64,000 bases of DNA from Harmothoe impar. Taxonomy: Eukaryota > Annelida > Polychaeta > Phyllodocida > Polynoidae. Location of the stretch: contig OX381714.1 of NCBI GenBank assembly GCA_947462335.1, positions 22,788,618 through 22,852,617 on the forward strand. The letters are read 5' to 3'. Positions 28,195 through 39,117 of this stretch are shown here, piece after piece. Numbering within the stretch: the first letter of the stretch is position 1; each line of letters begins with the position of its first letter. Made by a program: the position numbers and the translations under genes. The notes below the pieces were generated by a model that was not told where the DNA came from, made no database searches, and saw nothing but the letters and a program-made list of their open reading frames with translations.

Positions 28195-29701
28195 CACAAC
28201 GAAAAAGGCCTCTGGTGTAGACTACACCAACGCAAATGTCATGAAAGACTTTTTGGTATTGATTATTCCCCACCTGAAAACATTAATCAATAACTGCTTG
28301 GACAAGGGCATTTTCCCTGACAAATGGGCCAAGGGGACGATAATCCCCATCCCCAAAAAGGGAGACTTACAAAACCTTAGTAATTGGCGGCCAATCACAC
28401 TGCTCCCTATCATGAGCAAAATCATGGAGCGTGTAGTACATGGACAGCTAATGGACTATTTGTTAGAAAATGATTTATTGTCCAAGGTTCAATTTGGCTT
28501 TACACCGGGACGCTCAACTGCAGATGCAGTATACAAACTCACAGATATGATATACAAGGCCATGGACAGGGGGAAAATTACCTCATGTCTCTATATAGAC
28601 ATAAGGAAAGCTTTTGACACTGTCCACCATGCCAGGTTACTAGACAAACTCGGCGCTATTGGTGCCAATAGATCAGTTTTAAGATGGTTTAGTAGTTATC
28701 TTGGAAATAGGGTTCACAATACTCTGGCTAACAACAAATTATCTGACCCTACTAAGGTCACGTATGGTGTCCCCCAGGGCTCCATACTGGGGCCCCTACT
28801 TTTCTCAGTTTATATTAATGGCATGCCTGATGTGGTAGAAAATTCAAAAGTGATCCTGTATGCTGACGACGCTGTCTTAGTAACTGAGGGTTCTAGGCCC
28901 GAGGACCTGTCACGTATCGGACAGCCAGACCTAGACACTCTCCTTGACTGGTGTGCCACAAACAGACTAACAATCAATACTGAAAAAACAATGATAGTCA
29001 TTTATGGTACTCCAGCTAATACTGGAGGTGTAAATGTACCGATACTTAAGATTGGTAATGAAAGCGTAATCAGGGTAAGCTCATTCTGTTACCTAGGCGT
29101 AACACTAGATGAAAACCTGACAATGAAAACCCACATGGCTGGAGTCAGGAAAAGGGGCAATTTCAAGGTAAAACAAACCCACAGAATTAGAGACTACATT
29201 GATAATGACACTTGCCTAACAGTCTATAAGCATTATACTCTCCCAACACTAGAATATTGTAGCTTCATGCTAGACAGTGCCACCCATCTGGACCAAAAAA
29301 GCATCCAAACAATTCAAAATAGAGGTCTCAGGCACTGTCTAAGGATTAGAAATCCAACTGACATCACCCGGGAGGATTTACACTCACAATGTCACCTCCC
29401 TTTCCTAGTTAAAAGACGCAACACCCAACTTCTTCTGTTTCTCTATAAACTCTCAAAGGTCCCTGATAACCTGATCACCCTTGAAAACCCAAGAACCCGA
29501 GGAGAGAATAAAGTGAAGTTCAAAGTTGGCCGGGGCAAGCTCCACGTGGTTAAAAAATCCCCACTACACAGAGGGGTGATACTGTGGAACTCACTAGATA
29601 AGGCAGTTCAGGAGGCCGACACTCGCGCTAAATTTAAGAGTCTCATTGAAAAGATAGATTTCACAGAAGTTAAGCTGCGTCATGCAGCCATGCGACAATA
29701 G
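28195..29701 (+). pseudogene. 5'-truncated LINE (non-LTR) reverse transcriptase
   Basis: The open frame carries non-LTR RT blocks: IIPIPKKGDLQNLSNWRPIT, FGFTPGRSTADAV, LYIDIRKAFDTVHH, GVPQGSILGPLLFSVYING and the catalytic LYADDAVLV near 28860, then thumb and C-terminal connection segments to the stop at 29701. No endonuclease domain is present, so the 5' part is missing. Sequence before about 28195 belongs to the Penelope-like element, and the apparent upstream codons from 28058 are a chimera. The frame of the RT is intact. The clade was not determined. Confidence 0.82.
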
Positions 29702-30702
29702 TCTATGTATTAACACTCGTCAATTGTAACACTGTAGTACATCAAAGGGCATGTCCAGTGCATCAGCACTGCTCCCCTCAGACAGATTATCTGGTAGGTA
29801 CAGTGCACTAGCACTGCCCCCATCTCATGATATATATATCATATTAACATGAGATACAAATATTGGTAGGTTCAATGCATGAGCATTGCCCCCAGCTTGA
29901 TACATATAGATATGACATATTTTGGTAGGTCCAGTGCACAAGCACTGCCCCCAGTAGTATATATTCACACCTTATTGATAGCACATTATGATAATTATAG
30001 CCATATTATCATCAAATACATAGGTAGGTACAGTGCACAAGCACTGCCCCCTTCCGGCTACTTCATAACATCTGCCATAACCATCCTGAGCTGACACACT
30101 AAATGGACGCTGATGACCAAAAAGCAGTTTTACTATTCTGGCAGGTACAGTGCACCAGCATTGCCCCCAGCTAGTAATTGAAGAAGACATAATATTTTGA
30201 ATTAAATTAGCGTGCAATGTCTACTCCACAATCTATCTATATGTTCTTTAAGCTGGATGGTATATTGCATAAGCAATACCCTCCCCGTATCAAATATGGC
30301 CTCAACATAGACTGATAGTGGTACATTGCATCAGCAATGCCCCTATCTTTAGTCTTTGTATAAATTTACTATTTACTATTCACTTATTTATTTATTTATT
30401 TATTACAATCTGTAAATGACTAACTTAGCCATATTTATAAAAACATTAGACTAGGAAGGAAACCAACCCTATTATTATTAAACACTCCTCTGTCCATTGT
30501 GAAAATAAATGACATTCCGCTACCCAAGATACTCTGTAACCATAAATTGGTACAGTCACCTATCTATAAGAAACGTATGACATGACATCACTGAATTGTA
30601 CATATTGTTCTACTTTTCAACCTTTGAAAATCGCAGTGTAAACCGTGACATTGTTTGAATAAAAAATCTTACAAATCTTACAAATCTTACAAATCTTACA
30701 TA
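29702..30702 (+). repeat. LINE 3' region with eight covarying hairpins and (AAATCTTAC)n tail
   Basis: Sixteen-base imperfect palindromes followed by C runs occur at 29756, 29801, 29873, 29932, 30031, 30148, 30263 and 30324, mostly preceded by GGTAGGT. Each is a 6-bp stem with a 4-base ANNA loop. Stems vary in a paired way: CAGTGC/GCACTG, CAATGC/GCATTG, TATTGC/GCAATA, CATTGC/GCAATG, plus one G-T pair at 30148. An AATAAA at about 30658 and a 9-bp repeat (ATCTTACAA, 30667-30702) close the element. There is a TTTA microsatellite near 30385. No ORF is present. Confidence 0.8.
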
Positions 30703-31882
30703 CTATGGTCTTTTGATCCACTGGAACATTCATGTTTAAAGCGACACCCATCACAACGACGACCCTGAGCGTGCTCAAAACAGATGGCCCTGTCTGCGGC
30801 CACTCGTCTCCGGCCAGTCAGTCCTTGACGACAGCCACCGTAATTGTTACTGCCGCTACCGTTGTAGTTGGAGGACCTACCTCTCCCCTTATTATTAACT
30901 CCAGTCGCCCTATATGCTTTGGTGCCATTGGCCCCCAGATACATGTTGGAAAGGTGCGTGTCACCTCCGCAGAAAGCACTGCATCCCTTCTCCCTTGCGC
31001 GATCGCGCATCTCATAGTCATATTCCACCAGAGCATCCACCGAATATATACCTAGATGCCATCCATGATACATAGGACAGTTGCTGGAGGAGGCCTGTCA
31101 CATCAAAACCACGGGAATTTAAATCTTCAAGTAGCCTTGTAAGTAAATAAATCAGTTTTTCTGAAGACTCGATGTGTAAAGGTTTCCTCTTTACCCTGCA
31201 GGCAAGAACCGACGTAAATCAAACTCATTGGGATAGGCCTCCCCTGTTGTGCATAAGCTTCCTCCAAGTCTGGCTCAGCACCATCCACTGCCATGGCCAA
31301 CATGGCCGCCTCGTCGTCCCTCCGCCCAGGTGTGTCACGCTGACGACCCAGGATCAGACGCCCACGATGCCGACGGTACTCCTCCTCAGCGCGACAATCA
31401 GCAGCTGTTGGGTCAGAGCCTCCTGCGGCACCAGGAAAGTTGAACTTAATCCCACTGGTACCAGCTGTGGCACCACCAGTGACACCACCTGTCGCACCTG
31501 GCTCCTCCTGTACGGCTGGGTCCTGTGCGGCCGGGTCGCCGGCATCATCACCTTCCTCGCCGCCATCTTGACCACCAGGTAACCGCCGGTTTATGTCCAA
31601 AATCAGGCCTTCTATCTTATTCATACGGGTATTCAGACTTAAGGACAGGGATCTAAACTCTTCCAGGAGGCCACTTACATCCCCAAAGTCCCCAATGTCT
31701 CTGTCCAAGTCCCCTAGAATACTCTCACTGCCACCCACGGTTCCGGTCCTACTCCCCACATTCCAGCTTGAACTCACCCTGTCTGTCTGTCTCTGTAAGT
31801 ATTCATTGTCGTCCTCACAATATGAACAACATTTTCTCCTGCCGTCGTACTCGCGTTGGCACACACCACACTGCTTAGGCAT
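30703..31882 (-). pseudogene. Gag fragment of a third Ngaro-like element
   Basis: ATG 31882 opens MPKQCGVCQREYDGRRKCCSYC, a Cys-rich head like the gag at 23027, then about 230 residues with Gly/Asp-rich low complexity. The frame ends at 31127 and resumes at 31073 with VDALVEYDYEMRDRAREKGC, FCGGDTHLSNMYLG, Gly/Ser/Asn-rich linker and CFEHAQGRRCDGCRFKHEC, the CCCH-like zinc motif. This parallels the element 2 gag closely in order. The element is cut at about 30703, where the LINE tail ends. RT and YR are missing here. Confidence 0.7.
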
Positions 31883-31926
31883 CTTGACAGACTCTAAGTA
31901 GGGTTTTTAAATAGGGAGTCATAAGA

Positions 31927-32095
31927 AAAAATGAACCGTTCCTGGCGACCTGAGAGGGGTGAATGAGGGCGGTTACTTGCCCGGTGCCGATGAGTTAGAC
32001 ACTCCCCCCCATGGGTGATCAATGAACTAGCTCCCTACTGGTGTACCATCTGGTAGGCTGATATTCCCGCGCTTGTAATATCCAGTTCCCCGTCA
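31927..32095 (-). repeat. A1-type terminal repeat of the third Ngaro-like element
   Basis: Matches 13395-13575 over most of its length (ATGAACCGTT, GGCGACCTGAGA, GGGTGAATGAGGGCGGTTAC, TGATCAATGAACTAGCTCCC, TAATATCCAGTTC). It sits just 5' of the gag ATG in the coding direction, as A1 does in element 2. This element and element 1 therefore belong to the same or sister families. Confidence 0.75.
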
Positions 32096-32136
32096 CTGAC
32101 TCCGTCAGTCAACATATGAAACTGTATATTAGTCTT

Positions 32137-33386
32137 CTAATAGTAGCACCGCATGTCGGAAGAGCACACAGCAAAAGTCTCACCGGCACTAGCATATCTC
32201 GGGATGCCAAGTAACATACGAAGTGCATCATTGTATGCTACCGTTAACCTTCGCATAGAAGCCATATTGTAATTAGTCCATAACTGAGCAGTATACAAAG
32301 GTGTACATGTAAAACTTACGTACAAGCATGTTGCCCTGAGCATATAACATTCTGCGCTCTCGTAAAATATCATTATCATGAGTGAATTACAAATAATGTG
32401 ACCCAGGTACTTGACCTCCTCACATTCATTAAGAGTAGAGCCCTTTAGATCAAAAATGGGCATCCTCATCTGTTTGGCCATAGGGGATCAGACTACTATT
32501 AGCGCACTATTGAGAGGGTTATAATTAATATCATTTTCAATACCATATTGCCCACAGACCTTTAACAGGCTAGATAGACCATGACTAGCAGGGGTAAATA
32601 TGACCAAGTCATCAACATACATAAGATGATTTACAATGTTTGGTCCACTTATACAACCACTTTTACAACTATTTAGCTTATTGGATAAGTCATATATATT
32701 AAACAACTAAGGAGAAAGTATACCCCCCTGTCTAACACCATTACCGACAGTGAAGTCTGCAGACGTAACACTGCCCCATCGAATAGAAACCCTCTGAGAG
32801 GTGTACCAATATATTAGTATTCTAACAATGTAGCCTGGAACTCCTCGGTTAACAAGCTTATTAAATAGCTTGGCATGGTTAGCCCTGTCAAATGCTTTTG
32901 ACGCATCTAGAAAACACATAAACATTGCAGCATTAAAACCCTCTTAGAGGTGTACCAATATATTAGTATTCTAATAATGTAGCCTGGAACTCCTCGGTTA
33001 ACAAGCTTAATAAATAGCTTGGTATGGTTAACCATGTCAAATGCTTTTGACGCATCTAGAAAACACATAAACATTATAGCATTAAGCGATGTGTATTTTA
33101 GTACTAGTTCCTTAAGTGCATGGATACACATATCTGTGCCGTGCTTCTTTTTGAACCCAAACCGGTTGGCATTAGTAATAAAGTAGTCTTCTACCTTTGA
33201 TAAAAGAATCATTTCCAGTATTTTAGATATAATACTTGCCAAAGCTATAGGTCTATAATTGTCCTTACTGCTTATTTTCCCTGTGTTATTCTTTATGACT
33301 GGGACCAGGACCACAGCCAGCATGCTATCTGGTAGAGATCCGTGTAGCAAAAAACCTGTTAGGCAAGACGAGAGCATTTTCAACAA
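32137..33386 (-). pseudogene. Degraded LINE reverse transcriptase with internal tandem duplication
   Basis: Blocks in order: DNYRPIALASIISKILEMIL, RFGFKKKHGTDMCIHAL, MFMCFLDASKAFD, NRGVPGYIIRIL. The FLDASKAFD-to-WYTS block is then repeated (33085-32941 and 32936-32791), followed by GNGVRQGGILSP, a stop at about 32707, YVDDLVIF (catalytic box near 32610) and C-terminal sequence with stops. The repeated block puts the second copy out of the first reading. No endonuclease domain is present. A (TA)n run lies at 33399-33447. Confidence 0.8.
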
Positions 33387-33412
33387 ACATTGACTAGAGT
33401 ATATATATATAT

Positions 33413-33446
<34 letters not shown>

Positions 33447-33450
<4 letters not shown>

Positions 33451-33968
33451 GGGGCACGAATAATACGTGTACATATGGGTTCGTGGAGTCAGAGCGGGAA
33501 GTGCCTCCTTTGCACACTAGGTGGTAACACCTACGCCATGTCCTTTTGGTTATCCGGTAGCGGAGCCAGGCAGGGCACTCCAGACGGCGCTTCGGTGGAG
33601 TGCCACGTCGACACTGCTTGGTCCGCGCTCAGGATATATAAGAGGCCGAGGTTGGCTACCTCAGGGAGTTCGTCCCAGGACGAGCTCTGACCCACACCTT
33701 TCGATACCTTTGTTACCTTTTCGATCGGGGCACCTACACCCCTCCCACACTCTGGCTCCTGCACCAGCCATGCTGGCTCAGGACCAGATCATCCAGCTTT
33801 GCTGACTTCGAACTACCGGTAGAACGCTGTACATCTTCGAGTGGTTAAACCAAGTGAACCGAGCAAACCTTCGTGTTACTTTAAGGCTGTGATCGTGACT
33901 GAATAAACCTGTTGCATTCAAACCGATTTTGGAACCTGTGTTCGCGTGATACTTCCACAACCCCGACA
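33447..33968 (+). repeat. 5' LTR of Gypsy element 1
   Basis: Begins TGTAGGGGCACGAAT and carries TATATAAG near 33635 and AATAAA near 33903. Matches 43592-44093. The right boundary is set by the TGGTGCCGTGACC site and is uncertain by a few bases. Confidence 0.85.
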
Positions 33969-33989
33969 TTGGTGCCGTGACCAGTTCGG

Positions 33990-34700
33990 GTGAAACACAG
34001 AATAGCACAGTCGGTTCGGGTGAACATGGCTGAACAGGCAAAGGGTGGAGCTTCACTTCACCCTATTTCGAGTCCGGATCCGGAGGTGGTTGCTGCCCTT
34101 GAGAAGCACTATGGGCCGAGCCGTTTGAGTTCCACACCAGAACCAAGCAGACACAATCCTGATTCTATTCGAAAGGATCTAGGTACGAACCTAGAAGATT
34201 CTTTGTATGAGACTGGCGGTTCGAAGAGGCACATTGCTCCTATGCCAACACAGGGCATGAGCATTTTGCATGCTGAACGACACCAGTGGCAGGTAGTATT
34301 TGACTGTAGCAGTGAAGGGAAGATCTGCGGAATTTTTAGTTGATACTGGGGCTAGTCACTCCATGATCTCCAAACAATTCCATGATCTTGTAGCCGATGA
34401 ACCAGATAACTTCACAACGAGGGTAAAAGCTCATTCGGCCGACGGTAGTTGCATGCAGACGTTTGGTAAAGCGTTTTTTTAAGTCAATATAGGTGGACAG
34501 GACTATCTTCTGTCGCCTACTATTGCTGATCTGAGTGATGATGGCATCATTGGATTAGATTTTGCTGCATTGTACGGGGCGATGTTGGAACCTTGTAGGG
34601 GGATGTTGAAGATAGAGCATCTGTACAAGATGGCCGTACAATGCGTGTTGAGAAAAGTATCTTCTGTAGCCTCGGTGGTACAGACGGTTTAGATACCCCC
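33990..34700 (+). pseudogene. Gag remnant and aspartic protease of Gypsy element 1
   Basis: After the primer site, a ~95-residue frame (MAEQAKGGASLHP...) runs into protease-flanking sequence, with no gag core or zinc knuckle; most of gag is deleted. The protease active site, EFLVDTGASHSMIS, is at about 34330-34370 in another frame. That frame ends at a T7 run (34474-34480), and DGIIGLDFAALYGA continues past it in a new frame. The protease resembles that of Gypsy element 2 (EFLLDTGASHSAMS). Non-functional. Confidence 0.75.
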
Positions 34701-34739
34701 AAGACAGACATGTGATGTCCTATTTTTGAGTGACAGTAT

Positions 34740-37700
34740 CTTCCGAGACCAAATGGGGGTAATCAAACCCGACGTGGTGAGACTGGCGTCCATTGGACTC
34801 AAGAGTGCAGATACTTTCGTTGGCAGTGGCAGCAAGAATTTGATTCCCATTTCGAATCCTGGAGGTAAAGTCCGATATCTGATGAAAGGTACTCCGGTGG
34901 GGCAGGTGATCGTTGCACAGGCAAGCACCAGTATACTCTCAGAAGATACCAAACCGAACCTTGAAGGGATGTTCGATTTGCGTTGGTGGACGATTCGAGC
35001 CTGGTGATGGGGGAGCAGAAAGATCAGTTGAGACGACTATTAATGAAGTACGATGTAGCATTCGGGGAGCCCACTGGGTTGGGCCGAACTGATATGGTGC
35101 TACCTTCTATCAATACAGACGACGCTGTACCTTTCAAAATCCCTTATAGACGCCTACCTTTGAAGAAGAAATTGATGGCAGAGAAGGAAATCGCTGATCA
35201 GCTGAGATTAGGGGTGATTGTTCCCAGCACTAGCCCCTGGTCCAGTCCTGTTCAGATGGTAACTAAGAAGGACGGCACAATTCGCTTCTGTATCGATTAT
35301 CGAAAGTTGAATGGTTGCACAAAGAAAAACTCCTATCCTCTTCCCCGTATAGACGAGACTATTGATTCCCTGGGCGGAAACCAATGGTTCTGTACGCTGG
35401 ATTTACAATCCGGATACTGGCAGGTTGGAATGAAGGATGAGGATCAGGAGAAGACAGCTTTTTCGAGCCATGTCAGTCTTTTTCAATACAATGTGATGCC
35501 GTTCTGGTTGTGTAACGCCCCTGCAACATTCGAAGCCATGATGGAATCTCTGTTGAGTGACCTGTTATGGAAGGAATGTTTGGTGTACCTGGACGACGTG
35601 ATTGTATTTGGGAAAACCTTCGATTCGTGCCTGGCTACCTTAGCCAAAATTTTCGAGAGGTTGAAAACCAATGGTTTGAAATTGAAACCAAAGAAGTGTC
35701 ACCTATTCAGGACTTCAATTAACTATCTTGGTCGGATAATATCCACCAAGGGCGTTAAGGCAGATCCCGAAAAGCTAGATGTTGTGTCGGAATGGGAAAA
35801 GCTGGAAGGACCTAAAGACATACGGTCTTTCCTTGGTCTGTAGCTACTACAGGGACTTCCTACCGGGGTATGCCAGAATAGCTCAGCCTATGCAGGCTCT
35901 AGCTCACTGGACTCCGGGTAGAAGGAAGGAACCTTTCCCATGGGGTCCTGAACAAGATCTAGCATTCGAAGCCGTGAAGAGCCTATTTCGAACCACTCCA
36001 GTTTTGAGATATCCCACAGCTGAGGGTCATTTCATACTAGACACTGACGCCAGTAATGACAGCATCGGTGCTGCTCTGTCCCAGATACAGGATGGGAAAG
36101 AAGTACCACTGGCTTTCGCTAGTAATACCCTCAATAAGGCCCAGAGGAATTACTGTACTACTAAGCGCGAATTGTTGGCGGTAGTAGTATATACGAAAAA
36201 GTTTAAGCACTTTCTGTGGGGAGGTGATTTTACTTTACGGACAGATCACTCCTCCTTAAGGTGGTTGCTAAACTTTAAGGAAGCAGAGGGGATGATCGGT
36301 CGATGGTTGACCCATTTGTCCAAGTTCGGGTCGGAAAATAGCCAAATCCAACACAGAGCAGGGAGCAAGCATATCAATGCTGATGCCCTTTTGAGAAGAC
36401 CCATAAGGAAATGTTCTAGAATGGATTGTGATGACTGTGGAGCCCATAACGCTGTAGTAGCTGGAGTTCAAATGCCGTATAATGTAGGACATTCTAAAGC
36501 TATGGAATGGTCCACGGGGACCATCAGGCAATTCCAGAAGGGTGATACTGTCATTTCAAGACTAATAGAACAGGTCTCCAGTGGTATTCCGCCACAAAGA
36601 CCAACAATTTCGATTGAGAACCGGGAAATGAGACAGCTACTTGCTCAATGGTCTGAGCTAACCGTTGTTGACGGTATCTTATGTAGGTGGAAAATATCAC
36701 CTTACAAGACCAAACTTCGTCAAATCGTGATACCCACTGCTATGCGAAGGGATATCATGTATTTCGTACATGGACACCAGACCAGTGGACATTTTGGAAA
36801 GAAACGCTCCCTTGTGCGACACTCCAGAAGGTATTACTGGCCTGGCATGAGTAAAGATATGCTAAGGTCTTGTCCGGATTGTTGTCTGAATATACCAGGT
36901 GAAGGCCTGGGGAAGTTACCACTAACTCAAGAACTGTGGGGAGTTAGATTTGCACGCATAGCGGTTGACATCTGTGGTCTCAAAACCACTCCTGATGGAA
37001 ACATGTGCATGATGGTGATCTCCGACTACTATTGGAAATACACAAGAGTGTTCCCTCTAAAAGATCATAAAGCCCATACATGTGCCCGTGCATTTGTAAA
37101 AGGCTGGGTGCTCCATCTGGGCGTGCCCTTGATGTTGCACAGTGATCAAGGAAGAGAATTCGAATCCGAGTTATGGGCAGCAATGTGTAATAGCCTTGCT
37201 ATATGCAAAACAAGAACAAATCCGTACAGACCTCAGTCTGATGGACAAGTAGAAAAGTTCAATAGAACCCTAATACAAGTCCTGAAGCCTTTGGTCAACA
37301 GTCAGATGGATGATTGGGACGAACAATGCGAGTTTGTGGTACATGCTTACAACAGTGCGGTGCATGCTTCCACCGGTTGTTCCCCCAATCTGTTAGTGTT
37401 TGGAGAGGATTTGATTATGCCTGCTGACTTGGTGTTCGGCGTAGCTGGGATAAACACTGAAATACCATGTCAGGTGATGTTTGTGGAAGCATTGAGCAGG
37501 GGTAGACACTAACGCTGGCCCGGGAGCCAATGGCCCGTAATTCTTAGTCCGGGCCCGTAATTTTCCACAGAATTAGCTTCCTATGGGCCCGGGTGGCCCA
37601 CAAGAATGGGGAGAGGTAACCCATGGAAATTATCCTGTTATCATTACAGGCATGTAATATACCGTTGGAAAGAGAAAATCAACGGGAATCTTCATATTTT

Positions 37701-38537
37701 GATTAAGTTTTGATGTATCCTAATCAATAATAACTATGATTTTATTTTTGAAAAAACTAAATGCTTTTGTTGGGCCCGCAGATGTAGGTCCGGGCCCGTA
37801 GAATTTTGGAGCTTCGGGCCCGGGTGGCTCATGACTGATAACGTTAGTGTCTACCCCTGTTGAGGGATCAATTCAAGTCCGCATATGAGATGGTTCGATG
37901 TGAGCTGAGTAAATCTGCATCATGGCAAAAAGTGTGCTATGACGTTGGGTTGAAACTCAGGTCCTTTCGAGTAGGGGATGAAGTAGTCAGGCTACATGAT
38001 CCACTACAGCAGCTGAAACTGTCGCCCAACTGGGATGGTCCATTTACTGTAGTTCAGATTGTCTCTGAATCTACAGTAGTGATCAAATCAATGTTGGGAC
38101 GCCTGTATAAATCCAATGTAGCTCGTCTACGTCGGTGGCATGGTGATATTTCGGCGCATTCGAAGTCAGGGGAGCATTCGAAGTCAAGTGACACTGAGCG
38201 GAGAGCGACCACCCCGGAACGACGTGGTCCTGATAGACCTAGGAAACTAGTTATACCCTCAAGTGTGGGAAAATCAATGCCCCCCAGTGTTGGTAAATTG
38301 AAGAGAAGCCGGGATAGGCCTAAAAAAGATTTACCAACACAACAAGTTTGAGCTTCTGGCAAGAAGGATAAAAAACATGTAAAAAAAGTCTCGGCAAATG
38401 AAGGTCTGAAGGGGAGGAGGGCTGTCCAATTGACTACTGGACATCCTGTCGAATCTTCCCGGATGACCAGGTCTAAAGAACCCAAGGTAGGGTTGAGGCG
38501 CAGCCCACGGTTTGGCCAAGGGGCTGCTGTGACCTAA
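34740..38537 (+). pseudogene. Pol (RT-RNase H-integrase) of Gypsy element 1, interrupted
   Basis: RT: FCIDYRKLNGCTKKNSYPLP, LDLQSGYWQVGM, MPFWLCNAPATF (Trp where element 2 has Gly) and VYLDDVIVFG near 35583. The frame breaks near 35840, then RNase H (ILDTDASNDSIGAALSQ, YCTTKRELLAVV, TDHSS). Integrase follows: a His/Cys-like HGHQTSGHFG...CPDC, then the DDE triad in IAVDICG, HSDQGREF and SDGQVEKFNRTL. A 363-bp MITE at 37497-37859 splits the integrase C-terminus. The GPF-type module (NWDGPFTVVQIV) lies beyond it at about 38030. An in-frame TGA at 38349 precedes a further basic tail to TAA 38537. The element family resembles element 2 throughout. Confidence 0.85.
37497..37859. mobile_element. 363-bp MITE, hAT-like ends, TTGAG target duplication
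   Basis: The left end CAGGGGTAGACACTAACG is matched by its complement at the right end (CGTTAGTGTCTACCCCTG, to 37859). TTGAG occurs at 37492-37496 and 37860-37864. The interior has several GGGCCCG motifs near both ends. It is non-coding. CAGGG ends with a 5-bp duplication suggest a hAT-related non-autonomous element; superfamily not certain. Confidence 0.85.
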
Positions 38538-39117
38538 TTTGTATACACAACAAGAAGATTCGATCCCATGGTGGTAGTACAGACCTAATTGCTGTCAAGT
38601 GATCAGAACTAGGGCAAGTGCTGGTTGAATGAATGTCCCCGAGGGTGGCAGACGGATTATTCCGGTGGGTATTCTGATGTTACCCGTAATGACATTTGCC
38701 TACACTCCTGAAGAATTCATGATTAGCAACAGCCGTGGTTCTGTGGAATTGACTCAATAAGGATTACACTCCGGTGAGCTACCCGTTCGATTAGTGGCGG
38801 GAAACGCGAGCGTCTCCCGCTGCGTTATCCGTTAGAAAAGGGCTATCTGGTGAGGCGTGAACGCTGATTAGTTGACCTTTGCTCCCGCGGCGGGCGTGGT
38901 GGCGCGAGACAAGAAGGGCGGCTGCCATATTGGAAGTCTGACAAGAAGACGCATGTTCGCTGCAGGGCAACAGAGGGAGATTAAAGGGTCCTGGTACCGA
39001 CAAAGATCCTCCAAACCACATCATAATACGTCGAAGGTTGGTTAGTTCCCGCTCAAAGTGTCGATCTCCGCAACATCTTCGTTTAAACTTCGTTTTTTTT
39101 AGAAACATTCGACTTCG
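38538..39117 (+). other. Spacer between pol and accessory ORF in Gypsy element 1
   Basis: No ORF. It contains GCCATATTGG and other GC-rich stretches, and ends in a T8 run before the ATG at 39118. It could hold an internal promoter or splice acceptor for the downstream ORF, but I see no decisive site. Confidence 0.4.

Noticed and set aside
29756..30339. CRISPR array
   Set aside because: Repeats are regularly palindromic, but spacing varies from 45 to 117 bases, repeat units differ, and the context is a eukaryotic LINE tail.
33475..33805. ORFs inside both Gypsy LTRs (also at 43620-43953)
   Set aside because: LTR sequence upstream of the coding region. The frames are not conserved as proteins and overlap promoter and polyadenylation signals.
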